64,000 nt of DNA, from NCBI GenBank assembly GCA_041652935.1, contig JBAZGH010000001.1, positions 21,365-85,364 on the forward strand, in the 5' to 3' direction. How positions within the stretch are numbered: position 1 is the stretch's first letter; every line of letters begins with the position of its first letter. The notes beneath the pieces are model-generated. The model searched no databases and was not told the origin of the DNA. It saw only the letters and a program-made list of their open reading frames with translations. The translations under genes and the position numbers were made by a program. Of this stretch, positions 48,353-57,200 are shown piece by piece. The stretch comes from JBAZGH01 sp041652935. GTDB taxonomy: Bacteria > Patescibacteriota > Patescibacteriia > Patescibacteriales > XYC2-FULL-47-12.

Positions 48353-49030
48353 ATGACTTACATAATTTCATTAGGTGGTTCTTTAATCGCGCCGAAAAAA
48401 GGAATTGACTGGAAATTTTTAAAAAAAATTCGGACATTAATAATGGAGCGAATTCAGCAAGGAAATAGATTCATCATTATAGCCGGCGGAGGAACTACCT
48501 GCCGCGATTACATCGACGCAGCCAGCAGAGTGATTAATATTGCCGATGAAGATAAAGATTGGCTCGGTATACATGCCTCCCGCTTGAATGCCCATTTATT
48601 GCGCACTATCTTTTTTGATATTGCCCATCCGGTCATTATTGATAATCCAGCTAAGAAAATAAAAACAAACTGCCCCCTAATCATAGGAGCCGGCTGGCGC
48701 CCGGGTAACTCTACCGACTATGTAGCGGTCTATTTGGCAAAAACATACAAAGTTAAAACAGTCATTAATTTATCAAACATAGACTACGCCTATGATAAGG
48801 ACCCTAATAAATACAAAGACGCTGAAAAAATTAAAGATATAAAATGGGCTGATTTCAGAGGGATAATAGGCAATAAATGGATTCCGGGCTTAAACACACC
48901 CTTTGACCCGATTGCCTCTAGATTAGCCGAAGAGCTGAAATTGCGGGTAATTATTATGAACGGAAAAAAGTTAAAAAATTTAGAAAATTGTTTGAATAAT
49001 AACAAATTTCAAGGAACAGTTATTAAATAA
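48353..49030 (+). CDS. pyrH: UMP kinase (archaeal-type PyrH branch)
   Basis: 225 residues of the amino acid kinase fold: YIISLGGSLIAP, FIIIAGGGTTCRDYIDAA, LGIHASRLNAHLL, IIGAGWRPGNSTDYVAVYLA, VINLSNIDYAYDKDP and the C-terminal FDPIASRLAEELKLRVIIM. Short length and G-W-R-P-G-N-S-T-D resemble the archaeal-like UMP kinases found in many candidate-phyla bacteria more than E. coli PyrH. It phosphorylates UMP for nucleotide synthesis. It precedes the ribosomal protein unit. Confidence 0.85.
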   Translation: MTYIISLGGSLIAPKKGIDWKFLKKIRTLIMERIQQGNRFIIIAGGGTTCRDYIDAASRVINIADEDKDWLGIHASRLNAHLLRTIFFDIAHPVIIDNPAKKIKTNCPLIIGAGWRPGNSTDYVAVYLAKTYKVKTVINLSNIDYAYDKDPNKYKDAEKIKDIKWADFRGIIGNKWIPGLNTPFDPIASRLAEELKLRVIIMNGKKLKNLENCLNNNKFQGTVIK

Positions 49031-49031
49031 T

Positions 49032-49059
49032 TTGACATATTTTACAGTTGTGTTATTAT
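49032..49059 (+). promoter_or_regulatory. Promoter of the rplJ-rplL unit
   Basis: TTGACA at 49032-49037 and TATTAT at 49054-49059 with a 16-base spacer, just downstream of the pyrH stop. Confidence 0.65.
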
Positions 49060-49074
49060 ATTGACAATTAAATA

Positions 49075-49215
49075 ATAACCGTAGAAAACAAGGGATTTTA
49101 TTGGGAAAATCTTGAAAATCTTGTCGAGGTGCATATCGCATAATGTAGAACGCATAAAGCGTAACATTATGCGGATATTTTCTGCGGTTAAAAACGGCAG
49201 TTTTTTATTTTTTTA
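49075..49215 (+). ncRNA. Ribosomal protein L10 leader (structured 5' UTR) with terminator-like hairpin
   Basis: The region between promoter and rplJ can fold: CGCATAATG (49137-49145) pairs perfectly with CATTATGCG (49165-49173), and CTGCGGTT/AACGGCAG (49182-49200) followed by TTTTTT forms an attenuator-like hairpin. L10(L12)4 binding to such leaders is the known way rplJL is autoregulated. The exact L10 motif was not verified. Confidence 0.6.
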
Positions 49216-49225
49216 AATACAATAT

Positions 49226-49750
49226 ATGGCTATAAATAAGCAAAAAAAACAGGAAATAGTAAAAGAATTACGAGAAAAGATTGGTAGAGCCAAATCAGTT
49301 GTGTTTACTAAGTTTTTTGGGGTTGGCGCGAATGAAATCAATGATTTGCGAGGTAAGATAAAAGACAGCGGCAGCGAATACATGGTTGCTAAAAAAACTT
49401 TAGTTGATGTAGCTTTTGCCGACCAAAAAATTGAAGGATTGAAGGTTAGGGACATAGAGGGCGAGGTTGCGGCTGTTTTTGGCTATGAAGATGAAGTTGC
49501 GCCGGCAAAAATTATTGATGAATTTAAAAAGAGCCATGAAAGCGTAGAGTTAATGGGTGGAGTTTTAGAAAATAAGTTTATTGATGCCGCGCAGGTTCAG
49601 GCGCTGGCCAAGATGCCTTCTAAACCGGAACTATACGCGAAAATTGTCGGCTCTATCAAAGCCCCCATTTCCGGATTTGTTAATGTATTGTCCGGGAATT
49701 TAAGAGGGTTGGTAACCGTGTTGAAGGCGATTGAAGAAAAAAAACAATAA
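49226..49750 (+). CDS. rplJ: Ribosomal protein L10
   Basis: 174 residues. KKQEIVKELREKIGRAKSVV, GVGANEINDLRGKIKDSGSE, YMVAKKTLVDVAF, VAAVFGYEDEVAPAKIIDEF and the C-terminal helix that carries L7/L12 (NLRGLVTVLKAIEEKKQ) match L10. It forms the stalk base with L12. It is translated from the leader described at 49075 and followed by rplL, the classic operon order. Confidence 0.96.
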   Translation: MAINKQKKQEIVKELREKIGRAKSVVFTKFFGVGANEINDLRGKIKDSGSEYMVAKKTLVDVAFADQKIEGLKVRDIEGEVAAVFGYEDEVAPAKIIDEFKKSHESVELMGGVLENKFIDAAQVQALAKMPSKPELYAKIVGSIKAPISGFVNVLSGNLRGLVTVLKAIEEKKQ

Positions 49751-49851
49751 TTAAATAGAAATTAATCAATAATTTAACAATAATTAATTAATAAATAAAC
49801 ATTTTGTCATTTTGAGGAGCGCCTGCCCGCAAAATGATAAATAGAAAAAAT

Positions 49852-50298
49852 ATGACAGACGAACAAAAAAACAATGCTCCAGTAGAAGCTGCGGCAGAAG
49901 AAAAAAAGGATGTAGTAGTTCCTGAAAAATTCAAATCTCTAGTTGGGGAGATTGAAAAAATGTCAGTTTTAGATTTAGCTGAATTAGTTAAAATTTTAGA
50001 GGAAAAATTCGGCGTATCAGCTGCCGCTCCGGCCATGATGATGGGCGTTATGCCAGGCGCCGGCGCAGCTGAGGCAGTTGAAGAAAAAACTGAATTTGAC
50101 GTTGAATTAACCGGTTTCGGCGATAATAAAATCGCTGTTATCAAGGTTGTTAAAGAAATAACCGGGCTGGGATTAAAAGAAGCCAAAGATATGGTAGACG
50201 GCGCTCCCAAGGTAGTAAAAGAGGCAGTTAAAAAAGAAGAAGCTGAAGAAATTAAAAAGAAAATTGAAGAAGCGGGTGGAAGCGTCACTCTTAAGTAA
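49852..50298 (+). CDS. rplL: Ribosomal protein L7/L12
   Basis: 148 residues from [20 protein letters not shown] at 49852; an upstream ATG at 49834 in the same frame is in repeat sequence (GGAGCGCCTGCCCGC). The N-terminal dimer region ([20 protein letters not shown]), hinge rich in Ala/Gly ([20 protein letters not shown]) and the C-terminal domain ([20 protein letters not shown], then [10 protein letters not shown]) are standard. An N-terminal acidic extension of about 25 residues before the dimer helix is longer than in E. coli. It recruits translation factors as part of the stalk. Confidence 0.97.
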   Translation: MTDEQKNNAPVEAAAEEKKDVVVPEKFKSLVGEIEKMSVLDLAELVKILEEKFGVSAAAPAMMMGVMPGAGAAEAVEEKTEFDVELTGFGDNKIAVIKVVKEITGLGLKEAKDMVDGAPKVVKEAVKKEEAEEIKKKIEEAGGSVTLK

Positions 50299-50360
50299 CA
50301 ATTAACAAGTAACAAGCTACAATAACGACGACGAATATATAGTAAGTTATAAATAAAAAA

Positions 50361-50385
50361 GTCCCGAATCATTCGGGACTTTTTT
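50361..50385 (+). terminator. Rho-independent terminator of the rplJL unit
   Basis: Stem GTCCCGAATCATTCGGGAC (50361-50379) is followed by TTTTTT. Preceding A's would let it work on the minus strand too, where the large convergent gene ends nearby. Confidence 0.85.
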
Positions 50386-50416
50386 GATTGACTTTTTAAC
50401 TTTCTACTTTTAACTA

Positions 50417-52696
50417 TTAAAGGTGTTCCGCCCCCACTTCATATATGGCGTTGCCGTCTAAAAATATAATTTTCTTCTCAGCTCCTAAAACTATAAAATC
50501 TTTCAAATTATTGAATTTTTCAATTTTGTATTGGAGAATAAACCCACCTTCTTTATCAAAAACAACCAGCCGTTTATTTGACGGCTCCAGAATATATAAG
50601 TAATCTCCCTCATTTTCGCCGGATAATTTTAATCGGCTGGCGTTTGACAGCGGGGGATTGACCGGCGAGAGCTCGAAATTATCCGCATATCCGCTCAAAA
50701 GCTTTATAACTCCGCCCCCGCTTTTTAGGATATAAATATATCCGTCAATATCCAGGCTGATAGCATCGCGAATATCAAGATCTTCCTTTATCCATGCTTC
50801 GCTGGAGCTGAAATTTCGGGCATAGCGGAAAACATTATTTTTAGCGGCCGATAAGACATAGGTGCGGCTATTGTAAACTGAGATATCGGTAATTTCATAG
50901 CTGTCTTCGCTTATTGCGCTTTCATTTTGGTTGATATTTAAATTTTCATCAATCTCAACTCTGCCACCCTTCGAAAGAAAGATGACTCCGTTATTAAAAT
51001 TAGCGCCATAATCCAGGTATTGCGCCTCTTTTTCCATTAAGCCAGCAGTTTTATCGCCGCGATTAAACTCGTATAAGTGGTTATTAGTAGGATCAGAGGC
51101 GATTATAGAATTGCCAGCGATAAAAATGTTTTTAACGCTAGCATTGCCGTTGAGCTGGGTAAAATTAGCCAGCTCTTCACCGGGGTCAACAGCGACCACG
51201 TGGCTTATTTTTTCCACTTGCCCGCGGTTAGTTTCCAGAAATTTATTTATTAAATTTTTATCAGCGTTTTCCAATTGCTCCAATTCTTTCATAATAGCGC
51301 TTATTTCTTCCAGCAGTTCATAGGCCCTGTCTTCATTGCGGTATAAAAGGGCGGATTCAACCTGATTTTGCTTCTGGGTTACAAGCTGGGTTAACTCTTG
51401 ATAGTTCTGCTGCGCCAGCTGGCTGTTTTTTTCCAAAGTGCTGCGCTGTATGCTGTAGATGAATAAAGATAAAGAGATAAGAAAGACAATAAGCAATATC
51501 TTGCTTAGGACGGGCAGTTTAATAAACCAGCGAAAAAAATTTAAAATTGATATCATCGATGTCGTATATATTTTTTTACTTGTTTTCACAAGTTTTAAAT
51601 AGAGCGTCCCGGGATCTTTTAATAAATTAAACAGATAATTGATAATGCTCAAAAGATAAATAAAAAAATTTTTTAAATGACAGCCAAAGCGGGTAATCAA
51701 ATTAAGCCGATGTTTTTTTGTAAAAAGTATCTTATCTCGTATAATGGCCGTAAAATTCTTATTTTTAGGAGTATAAAATTTAGCGGATATTTTTTTTATA
51801 ATTCCCAAGTAGCGGCTGCTGTTTATTATTCCAACCGGAGAAAGATATTTTTCCGTCTCGTTTTCAGTTTCATTCATCCTTTCCAGCGAGTTATTAGCGG
51901 TTACGTTAAGCTGCATTTTCGGGATTGACCGCTTGACCTGCGGCGAGGTTGAGCTTTTTATTATTAAAGCCAGGAAAGTTATATAGCTGTTTATTTTGTG
52001 CAGCTGGGTTTTTAAATGTTCAATGGCGGATATGGGCGGCAAAGTGGTTATAATTTTAGTTAAATGCTTATTACTTATATATTCCGGCAGGATTTCATTG
52101 CTGAAAATAAAATATCCTTCGGGCGGAATTTTTCCTTCAGTAACGCTGGAAAAAATTTTATTCAATTGTATTTTTTTATTTTCATCATCTTTGGCGGTGT
52201 CAACGTTGGTTATTTTATATATTTTTTTTAACTGGTCATTGCTTCCAGCTTCATCCTTTTGGTCTTTTTCATTATAAACAAGCAGGGCTTTTGTTTTTCC
52301 GGCCGCGCTGAAAATCAAGTCGTTTTTATATATTACCCCGGCGATAATATTAAGCGATTTTGGATTAATTTTGATTTTCTCTTTTTTTAAAAAATTTTCA
52401 AATTCAGCATTTGTTTTAGCTAGAGTAGATTCAAAAATTTCGCTTATTTTTATTGTGCCCATTTTTTCCCGCAAACTTATTTTTTCATTTTGATAATAAT
52501 TATTAGGCAGCGAGTTAATGAAAAAATTCATTATTTTCAGAGCGGACGGCTTGGGTGATTCTATTTCTCCCAAAAAAAACAGCTTCCCCAAAAGAGCTTC
52601 CTGGTCGATTTGGGGGTTAGAAATAAAAACCTCGCCCACGGTTGAGGGCTTTCCGGAGGTTGGAGTTAAGACTAGGCGTGATATTTTATAATACAT
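50417..52696 (-). CDS. Large membrane protein: degenerate PP2C-like domain, membrane helix, coiled coil and extracytoplasmic propeller-like domain
   Basis: 759 residues. Residues 1-240 resemble a PP2C phosphatase core in outline (LNIIAGVIYKNDLIFSAAGK, like the GDSR strand pair, then PPEGYFIFSNEILPEYIS), but the metal-binding Asp residues are not evident. A single membrane helix (LSKILLIVFLISLSLFIY, about 395-412) is followed by a coiled coil (LAQQNYQELTQLVTQKQNQV) and then repeats of beta-strand pattern (NIFIAGNSIIASDPTNNHLY, DGYIYILKSGGGVIKLLSG, YLYILEPSNKRLVVFD) that look like a beta-propeller. Inferred role: inside-out sensing or scaffolding. No close named family is recognised. It stands alone and is convergent with rplL. 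Confidence 0.7.
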   Translation of the reverse strand: MYYKISRLVLTPTSGKPSTVGEVFISNPQIDQEALLGKLFFLGEIESPKPSALKIMNFFINSLPNNYYQNEKISLREKMGTIKISEIFESTLAKTNAEFENFLKKEKIKINPKSLNIIAGVIYKNDLIFSAAGKTKALLVYNEKDQKDEAGSNDQLKKIYKITNVDTAKDDENKKIQLNKIFSSVTEGKIPPEGYFIFSNEILPEYISNKHLTKIITTLPPISAIEHLKTQLHKINSYITFLALIIKSSTSPQVKRSIPKMQLNVTANNSLERMNETENETEKYLSPVGIINSSRYLGIIKKISAKFYTPKNKNFTAIIRDKILFTKKHRLNLITRFGCHLKNFFIYLLSIINYLFNLLKDPGTLYLKLVKTSKKIYTTSMISILNFFRWFIKLPVLSKILLIVFLISLSLFIYSIQRSTLEKNSQLAQQNYQELTQLVTQKQNQVESALLYRNEDRAYELLEEISAIMKELEQLENADKNLINKFLETNRGQVEKISHVVAVDPGEELANFTQLNGNASVKNIFIAGNSIIASDPTNNHLYEFNRGDKTAGLMEKEAQYLDYGANFNNGVIFLSKGGRVEIDENLNINQNESAISEDSYEITDISVYNSRTYVLSAAKNNVFRYARNFSSSEAWIKEDLDIRDAISLDIDGYIYILKSGGGVIKLLSGYADNFELSPVNPPLSNASRLKLSGENEGDYLYILEPSNKRLVVFDKEGGFILQYKIEKFNNLKDFIVLGAEKKIIFLDGNAIYEVGAEHL

Positions 52697-52860
52697 TTAA
52701 TAAGTTACGCACAAATTTAATTTGCCAAGTGGCTAATATATATATTATAATATAAAAGTAATCCATAGTACAGTTAGTTCCGTGTTGATATGTATTCAGC
52801 TGGGATGGCGGTACTATTTAGACTCGTATAAATTTTTAAAAATTAAAAATTAGTCTAACT

Positions 52861-53442
52861 ATGCTAACAAAGCTTTTTTCATCTCCGGTGCGGGTTAAAA
52901 TTCTGAAGTTTTTAGCAATGAACGACGGCGGTAGTTTCAGCGCCCATGACATTGCCAAAAAAACAGGGTCAGTCATCCGCAGCGTGAACAAGGAGGCGGT
53001 AAAATTGATAGGCGCCGGCGCAGTTATTGAGGAGATAAAACCGGAGACTATAAATAAAAAAACCGTAAAAGTAAAACACTATCGGATTAATAAAGATTTT
53101 ATTTTATTCAATGAAATTAAATCATTATTTTTAAAAAGCCAAGTGCTTGATTTAGATAATTTTAAATCAAAATTAGTAAAATTAGGCAAGATTAACTACG
53201 TAGTTTTAACCGGCAAATTCGTGGGGGATAACAGCGCCGCGGTTGACCTTCTTTTAGTCGGGGACGCCGAACATAAAAAAAGCGAAAAGATTGTTGCTGA
53301 ATTTGAGAAAACAATCGGCTTTGAAATTAACTGGACTCTGATGCCACTTGAGGAATATGATTACCGCCAAAAAATAGGGGATATGTTTATCTATAATTTA
53401 TTGGGGAGGAAGACGATAGAAGTGTATTCAAGGTTCGTATAA
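52861..53442 (+). CDS. Winged-helix regulator with nucleotidyltransferase-like C-terminal region
   Basis: 193 residues. Residues 1-75 form a winged helix (LFSSPVRVKILKFLAMNDGG, SAHDIAKKTGSVIRSVNKEA, LIGAGAVIEE), typical of ArsR-like and MarR-like domains linked to nucleotidyltransferase folds. The C-terminal part (INYVVLTGKFVGDNSAAVDL, then LLVGDAEHKKSEKIVAEFEK and IGFEINWTLMPLEEYDYR) has the MNT-type layout: an acidic strand D-x-L-L-V-G-D. Such proteins are common in archaea and candidate-phyla bacteria as local regulators. The target is unknown. It is divergent from the large gene at 50417 (164-base gap), so it may regulate it. Confidence 0.75.
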   Translation: MLTKLFSSPVRVKILKFLAMNDGGSFSAHDIAKKTGSVIRSVNKEAVKLIGAGAVIEEIKPETINKKTVKVKHYRINKDFILFNEIKSLFLKSQVLDLDNFKSKLVKLGKINYVVLTGKFVGDNSAAVDLLLVGDAEHKKSEKIVAEFEKTIGFEINWTLMPLEEYDYRQKIGDMFIYNLLGRKTIEVYSRFV

Positions 53443-53476
53443 CTACAAATTACAAATCATGTACAAATTTACAAAT

Positions 53477-53525
53477 AACACGCAACACGCAACACGCAAC
53501 ACGCAACACGCAACACGCAACACGC
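53477..53525 (+). repeat. Seven perfect tandem copies of AACACGC
   Basis: 49 bases made of seven identical heptamers directly upstream of the small gene at 53540. An in-frame ATG at 53459 would translate it, but the array is more likely noncoding. Confidence 0.95.
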
Positions 53526-53539
53526 AATTTTTATATTAT

Positions 53540-53743
53540 ATGGGAATTGAAAATCCAATTACACATTCTACTCAAAAACCGGCTGATCAGGCGGAAAGTC
53601 TAAGGCGCTTAATGGAGGAAGGAGATAACAAAGCAAATAAAAAAAAGCCAGGCGAAAAAAATGGTCTGAAAGAGCCGGAAAGAGAAGCAGAACAAGCTAG
53701 GCATTTAAGAGAATTTATAAAGAAAAAAGATAACCCTAAATAA
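53540..53743 (+). CDS. Small hydrophilic protein of unknown function
   Basis: 67 residues from MGIENPITHSTQ at 53540; the longer frame from 53459 would translate the AACACGC array. The product is charged and helical (ADQAESLRRLMEEGDNKANK, LKEPEREAEQARHLREFIKK), with two similar halves: ESLRRLMEEGDN and ARHLREFIKKKDN. The repeated half suggests a two-helix unit. No family is recognised. It precedes a DUF5663-like gene and the 2141-residue gene on the same strand. Confidence 0.55.
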   Translation: MGIENPITHSTQKPADQAESLRRLMEEGDNKANKKKPGEKNGLKEPEREAEQARHLREFIKKKDNPK

Positions 53744-53828
53744 TATAATAAAATTACATTTGTATATTTGTCTGCCCGCAGTGCTACAACGTTGCAGGCG
53801 GGTGTGCAATTTGTAATTTATAATAAAT

Positions 53829-54152
53829 ATGCAAAACGAACAAATAGTACAACAAATTGCCGACCAGGTTATTACAGCTGCCGGCGGTGATAAATTGCCG
53901 GAGGAGGCAAGAAAATCTTTTCGTGAAACTTTAGAAGCGCAGATTACGAGACGTCTGGGCTTAATTATTATGCAAAATTTGGACGACAAAGGCTTAAAAG
54001 CGTATGAAAAATTAATTGAAGAAAGTCCTGTTCCCTCATCAAATGAAATGCAGAGTTTTTTAGAAGAGTATTTGCCTGATTATGAATTAAAAGTAAAAGC
54101 CGGAATGGATAAATTTATGGAGGAAATGGGGGAATATATTCGTAAACAGTAA
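53829..54152 (+). CDS. DUF5663-like helical protein
   Basis: 107 residues. QNEQIVQQIADQVITAAG, LPEEARKSFRETLEAQITRR, LGLIIMQNLDDKGLKAYEKL, SFLEEYLPDYELKVKAGMDK match the DUF5663 pattern of small acidic helical proteins I associate with candidate-phyla genomes. Function unknown. It lies 86 bases before the giant gene and in the same direction. Its stop codon is the first TAA of a ten-unit heptamer array. Confidence 0.65.
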   Translation: MQNEQIVQQIADQVITAAGGDKLPEEARKSFRETLEAQITRRLGLIIMQNLDDKGLKAYEKLIEESPVPSSNEMQSFLEEYLPDYELKVKAGMDKFMEEMGEYIRKQ

Positions 54153-54216
54153 ATAGTAAATAGTAACCAGTAACGAGTAATCAGTAAAGCGTAATACGTA
54201 ATTAGTTAATAGTAAT
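54147..54216 (+). repeat. Ten degenerate heptamers NNGTAAN between the DUF5663-like gene and the giant gene
   Basis: CAGTAAA, TAGTAAA, TAGTAAC, CAGTAAC, GAGTAAT, CAGTAAA, GCGTAAT, ACGTAAT, TAGTTAA, TAGTAAT in unbroken 7-base register, each with GT(A/T)A at the same place. The first unit contains the stop codon of the upstream gene. Confidence 0.9.
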
Positions 54217-54238
54217 TTTTAATATTTTAAAATATTAT

Positions 54239-57200
54239 ATGGTTGGAGAAAAACCAAACAATTTAGATAATCAAGATAAAAATTCAGGGCCAGATTTTCC
54301 TACAAGCAAGAGCGAATTTCGAGGTGAAAGAAAAAGAGGTGAAAGAAAAAGAGATAAAAGGGCTAGAGAAGAATATGATGATTCAAAATATGCAGAAACA
54401 ACTCCAGATATTGCTGATTTGTCTGAAAAAACTCCTGAAAAAGTTGCAGAACCAACAGAAAGGCAAAAAAGTGCAGATAAAAAAGCAAAAGCAAGGAAAG
54501 AAATAGAGGGGATTAAGAAAAAGTTTCCGAATGTTTTTGTATTAAAAGAGATATTAAAAAAATCAAGAATAAATATAACAATAAAAGATGAAGAAGCGTT
54601 GCTTGCCACTGCTATTTTAGCGGAAAGAGGGGAAATTCCTGATAATTATTTAGAAGCATTAAAAGATTTGGGCGTTACCCGTGATAATTTAGCGGAAAAA
54701 GCGCGGGAAAAATATCCTAAAATGAAAAAATATCCTAAAACGAATATGATAATAGCTCTTAGCGGCGAGCTAAGAAAGCAGTTCCCAAGCACTAAAGAAA
54801 AAGAAAAAATAGGAGAAGAAAGTTTTAAACAATTAGGAGAAAATCCACAAATTGACAGATCTGCAGAATCTGCAGAAGCAGACCAAAAAGATATAGAAGA
54901 TTACGCAAAGACAATGGAGGACAGAGGGGGGGATATTTTAAGATTATCACAGCAGCGTAAAGTCAACAAACAAAAGGAAGCGGAGATAGAAGAAGAAAAA
55001 TCAGAGCCCCAAGAATTATCCGACAAACCTGAAGAACAACTCAGCCAAAGAGAAATTCATCAGGAGGTTTATTACGAGATAGGCAAAGATATAGCAAAAA
55101 AATTAAGAGCTTTTACTTGGGGAGAATATCAGGATAATTTTCAAGAAGAATTTTGGAGCAAACAGCGGAAAGAAGTTCCGAAAAAGATTATTCAAGGAGT
55201 ATTAAATAGATTAGTTCAAGAAAGGGCCATTAAAATATCAATAGATAAGTCTGGAGAGAAGATTTTTTCTACCTTGCCTAATTTTAAAAATCAAGTAAAA
55301 GAAGGGGAGCCAAAAGAAACTGGACGGGAAATAGAAACAAGAGAAGAAAGGCAAGAAAAAAATTATGAAATGGGAAAAAATATTTTTGAAGAAGGAACTC
55401 CTTTAACAAGAGAAGATTTTATAAAACGTTTTAAAGAAGGTATGGAAGGAAAAATTGGAGAAAATAATGTTCATAAAATAGCAGATGGAGTTTTGGGGAG
55501 GTTGGAGAGGGATGGAATGATAGAAATGCCTGAATGGGGAAAGGAGGATGGGGTTTGGGTCGCGAGCGATAAATTATTACCTGAAAAGGACGCAGAAGAC
55601 AAGCCGGCGCCACAAATAGTAGAAGGGGGAACACCCGAAGCACGGACCGAACAGCCGGAAGAAATAGATAATGAACTATATTTAGCATTGTTAAGAATAG
55701 TGGAGAATATAGGAAATAATTTTACTATTAAGAATGTTGCCGAAAATACAGAAATTAGCGAAGAAGATGCTGGTACTTTAGTCGCCCAGATGGCAAGGGA
55801 CGGTTTATTGAACACAGAGTTTGACGCGGAAAATAATTTAGTATGTACAATTATACCTGAGCATTTCCAGATCAAGGTGAGAGAACTGGAAGAATTAAGC
55901 AGAAAAGAGAAGCCGGTTGAAGGAGCTGAAGAAGAATTAGGGTTAGAAAAAGAAGAAAATAGAAGTGAGCCCGAAGGAGAATTTAATGTTGAAGATGGAA
56001 GCACTCCAGTAGAAAGCTCTACGGCAGGAAAAACTTCATCAGCGATAGAGACTCCAAAAACAAAAGAACAAGAAGCTGATATTGATTTAGGGAGGGCAAT
56101 CCTTGAAAAAAATAAAAGACTTAATAGAAAAGAATTTATTGATTTTTTTGTAAGAGTTAAAATAGATAAATGGGGTAATTTTAAAAAAGTTTATAATCTT
56201 CGAGATGAAGACGATAGAGACGAGAATGAATTGAGAGAAGTCGCCGGAGAAGTTTTTAATAGATTAGTAGTCGAAAGTCAAAAGCCTGCCTCGTCGGCAG
56301 ACGGGTCGAAAGTCAGAAGTACTACGATGGATAGCGAAACTACGGGAGATACGAGTGAAACCCAAGAAACTACAGAAAAAAAAGAAAAAAGAAACTTATC
56401 TGAAGAAGAATTAGATGCTTTATTTGTTGAAGCTGCTAATTATGTTATTGATCAGCAAAAAGTATCTGTTAGTTCATTAGAAGAAAAATTTAATATTACT
56501 CAAGGTGACGCGGAGTATTTATTAGATGAAATGGAAAGTGCTGAGATAATATCAGAATTTGAAGTTTTAACAAAAGAGCATATTGCAGAAAAACCCGTGT
56601 CAAGAATACGAACTGGCATATTAACCCAAGAAGAGATAGACGCGCTTTTAGGCAGGGGAGAAACTACAGAAACTATTAGCGAGGATGAGTCAAGAGCAAG
56701 GACAATAAATACCGGTAAACAAATAATTGAGATTAATGAAGATGGGGAGGTTGTTTCTTTTGAGCAAGATGAAGCGGTGTTTAAATTGGGAGATTATGTT
56801 AAAGTACAAAGAAGTGCGCGTAATGGAGGTCAAATAGAGGGTGATTATAAAATTACAGATATATTTTTAAATCCTAATAGAGGAGCTGAAAAGAATACAA
56901 GCGTCTCGCATGTTTTAGCTTCTAAAGAAGATGGTTCAAAAAAAGAAATATTACCTCATAAAGTATTAGAATTAAATCCTTTTGGAAGCAGTCCGACGCC
57001 GATAGAAGTGGAAACTGAACCCGCCCAAACCTCGGGCAGGGCGGGCGAGACTGCGGATACTGAAGCAGAAGTAGAATCAGAAGATGCTAAAGAATTAAAA
57101 GAAATTGAACAAGATGTCCGTTTATTGCTCAATAAAGCTAAATTATTTAGCGCAGGAAATGAATTGGGAGCAAGATTGGGCAGAGAGTTTTCTAATGACG

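Noticed and set aside
49788..50372. Long minus-strand open frame opposite rplL
   Set aside because: It is the antisense shadow of L7/L12, rich in Ser/Ala from reading Ala/Glu codons backwards, with no motif of its own.
53477..53525. Possible CRISPR array
   Set aside because: Units are 7 bases with no spacers. No cas genes or 25-40 base repeats occur anywhere in the window.
53459..53539. N-terminal extension of the small gene through the AACACGC array
   Set aside because: It would encode only repeat-derived Asn/Thr/Gln/His/Ala/Arg. The ATG at 53540 starts the charged helical part.
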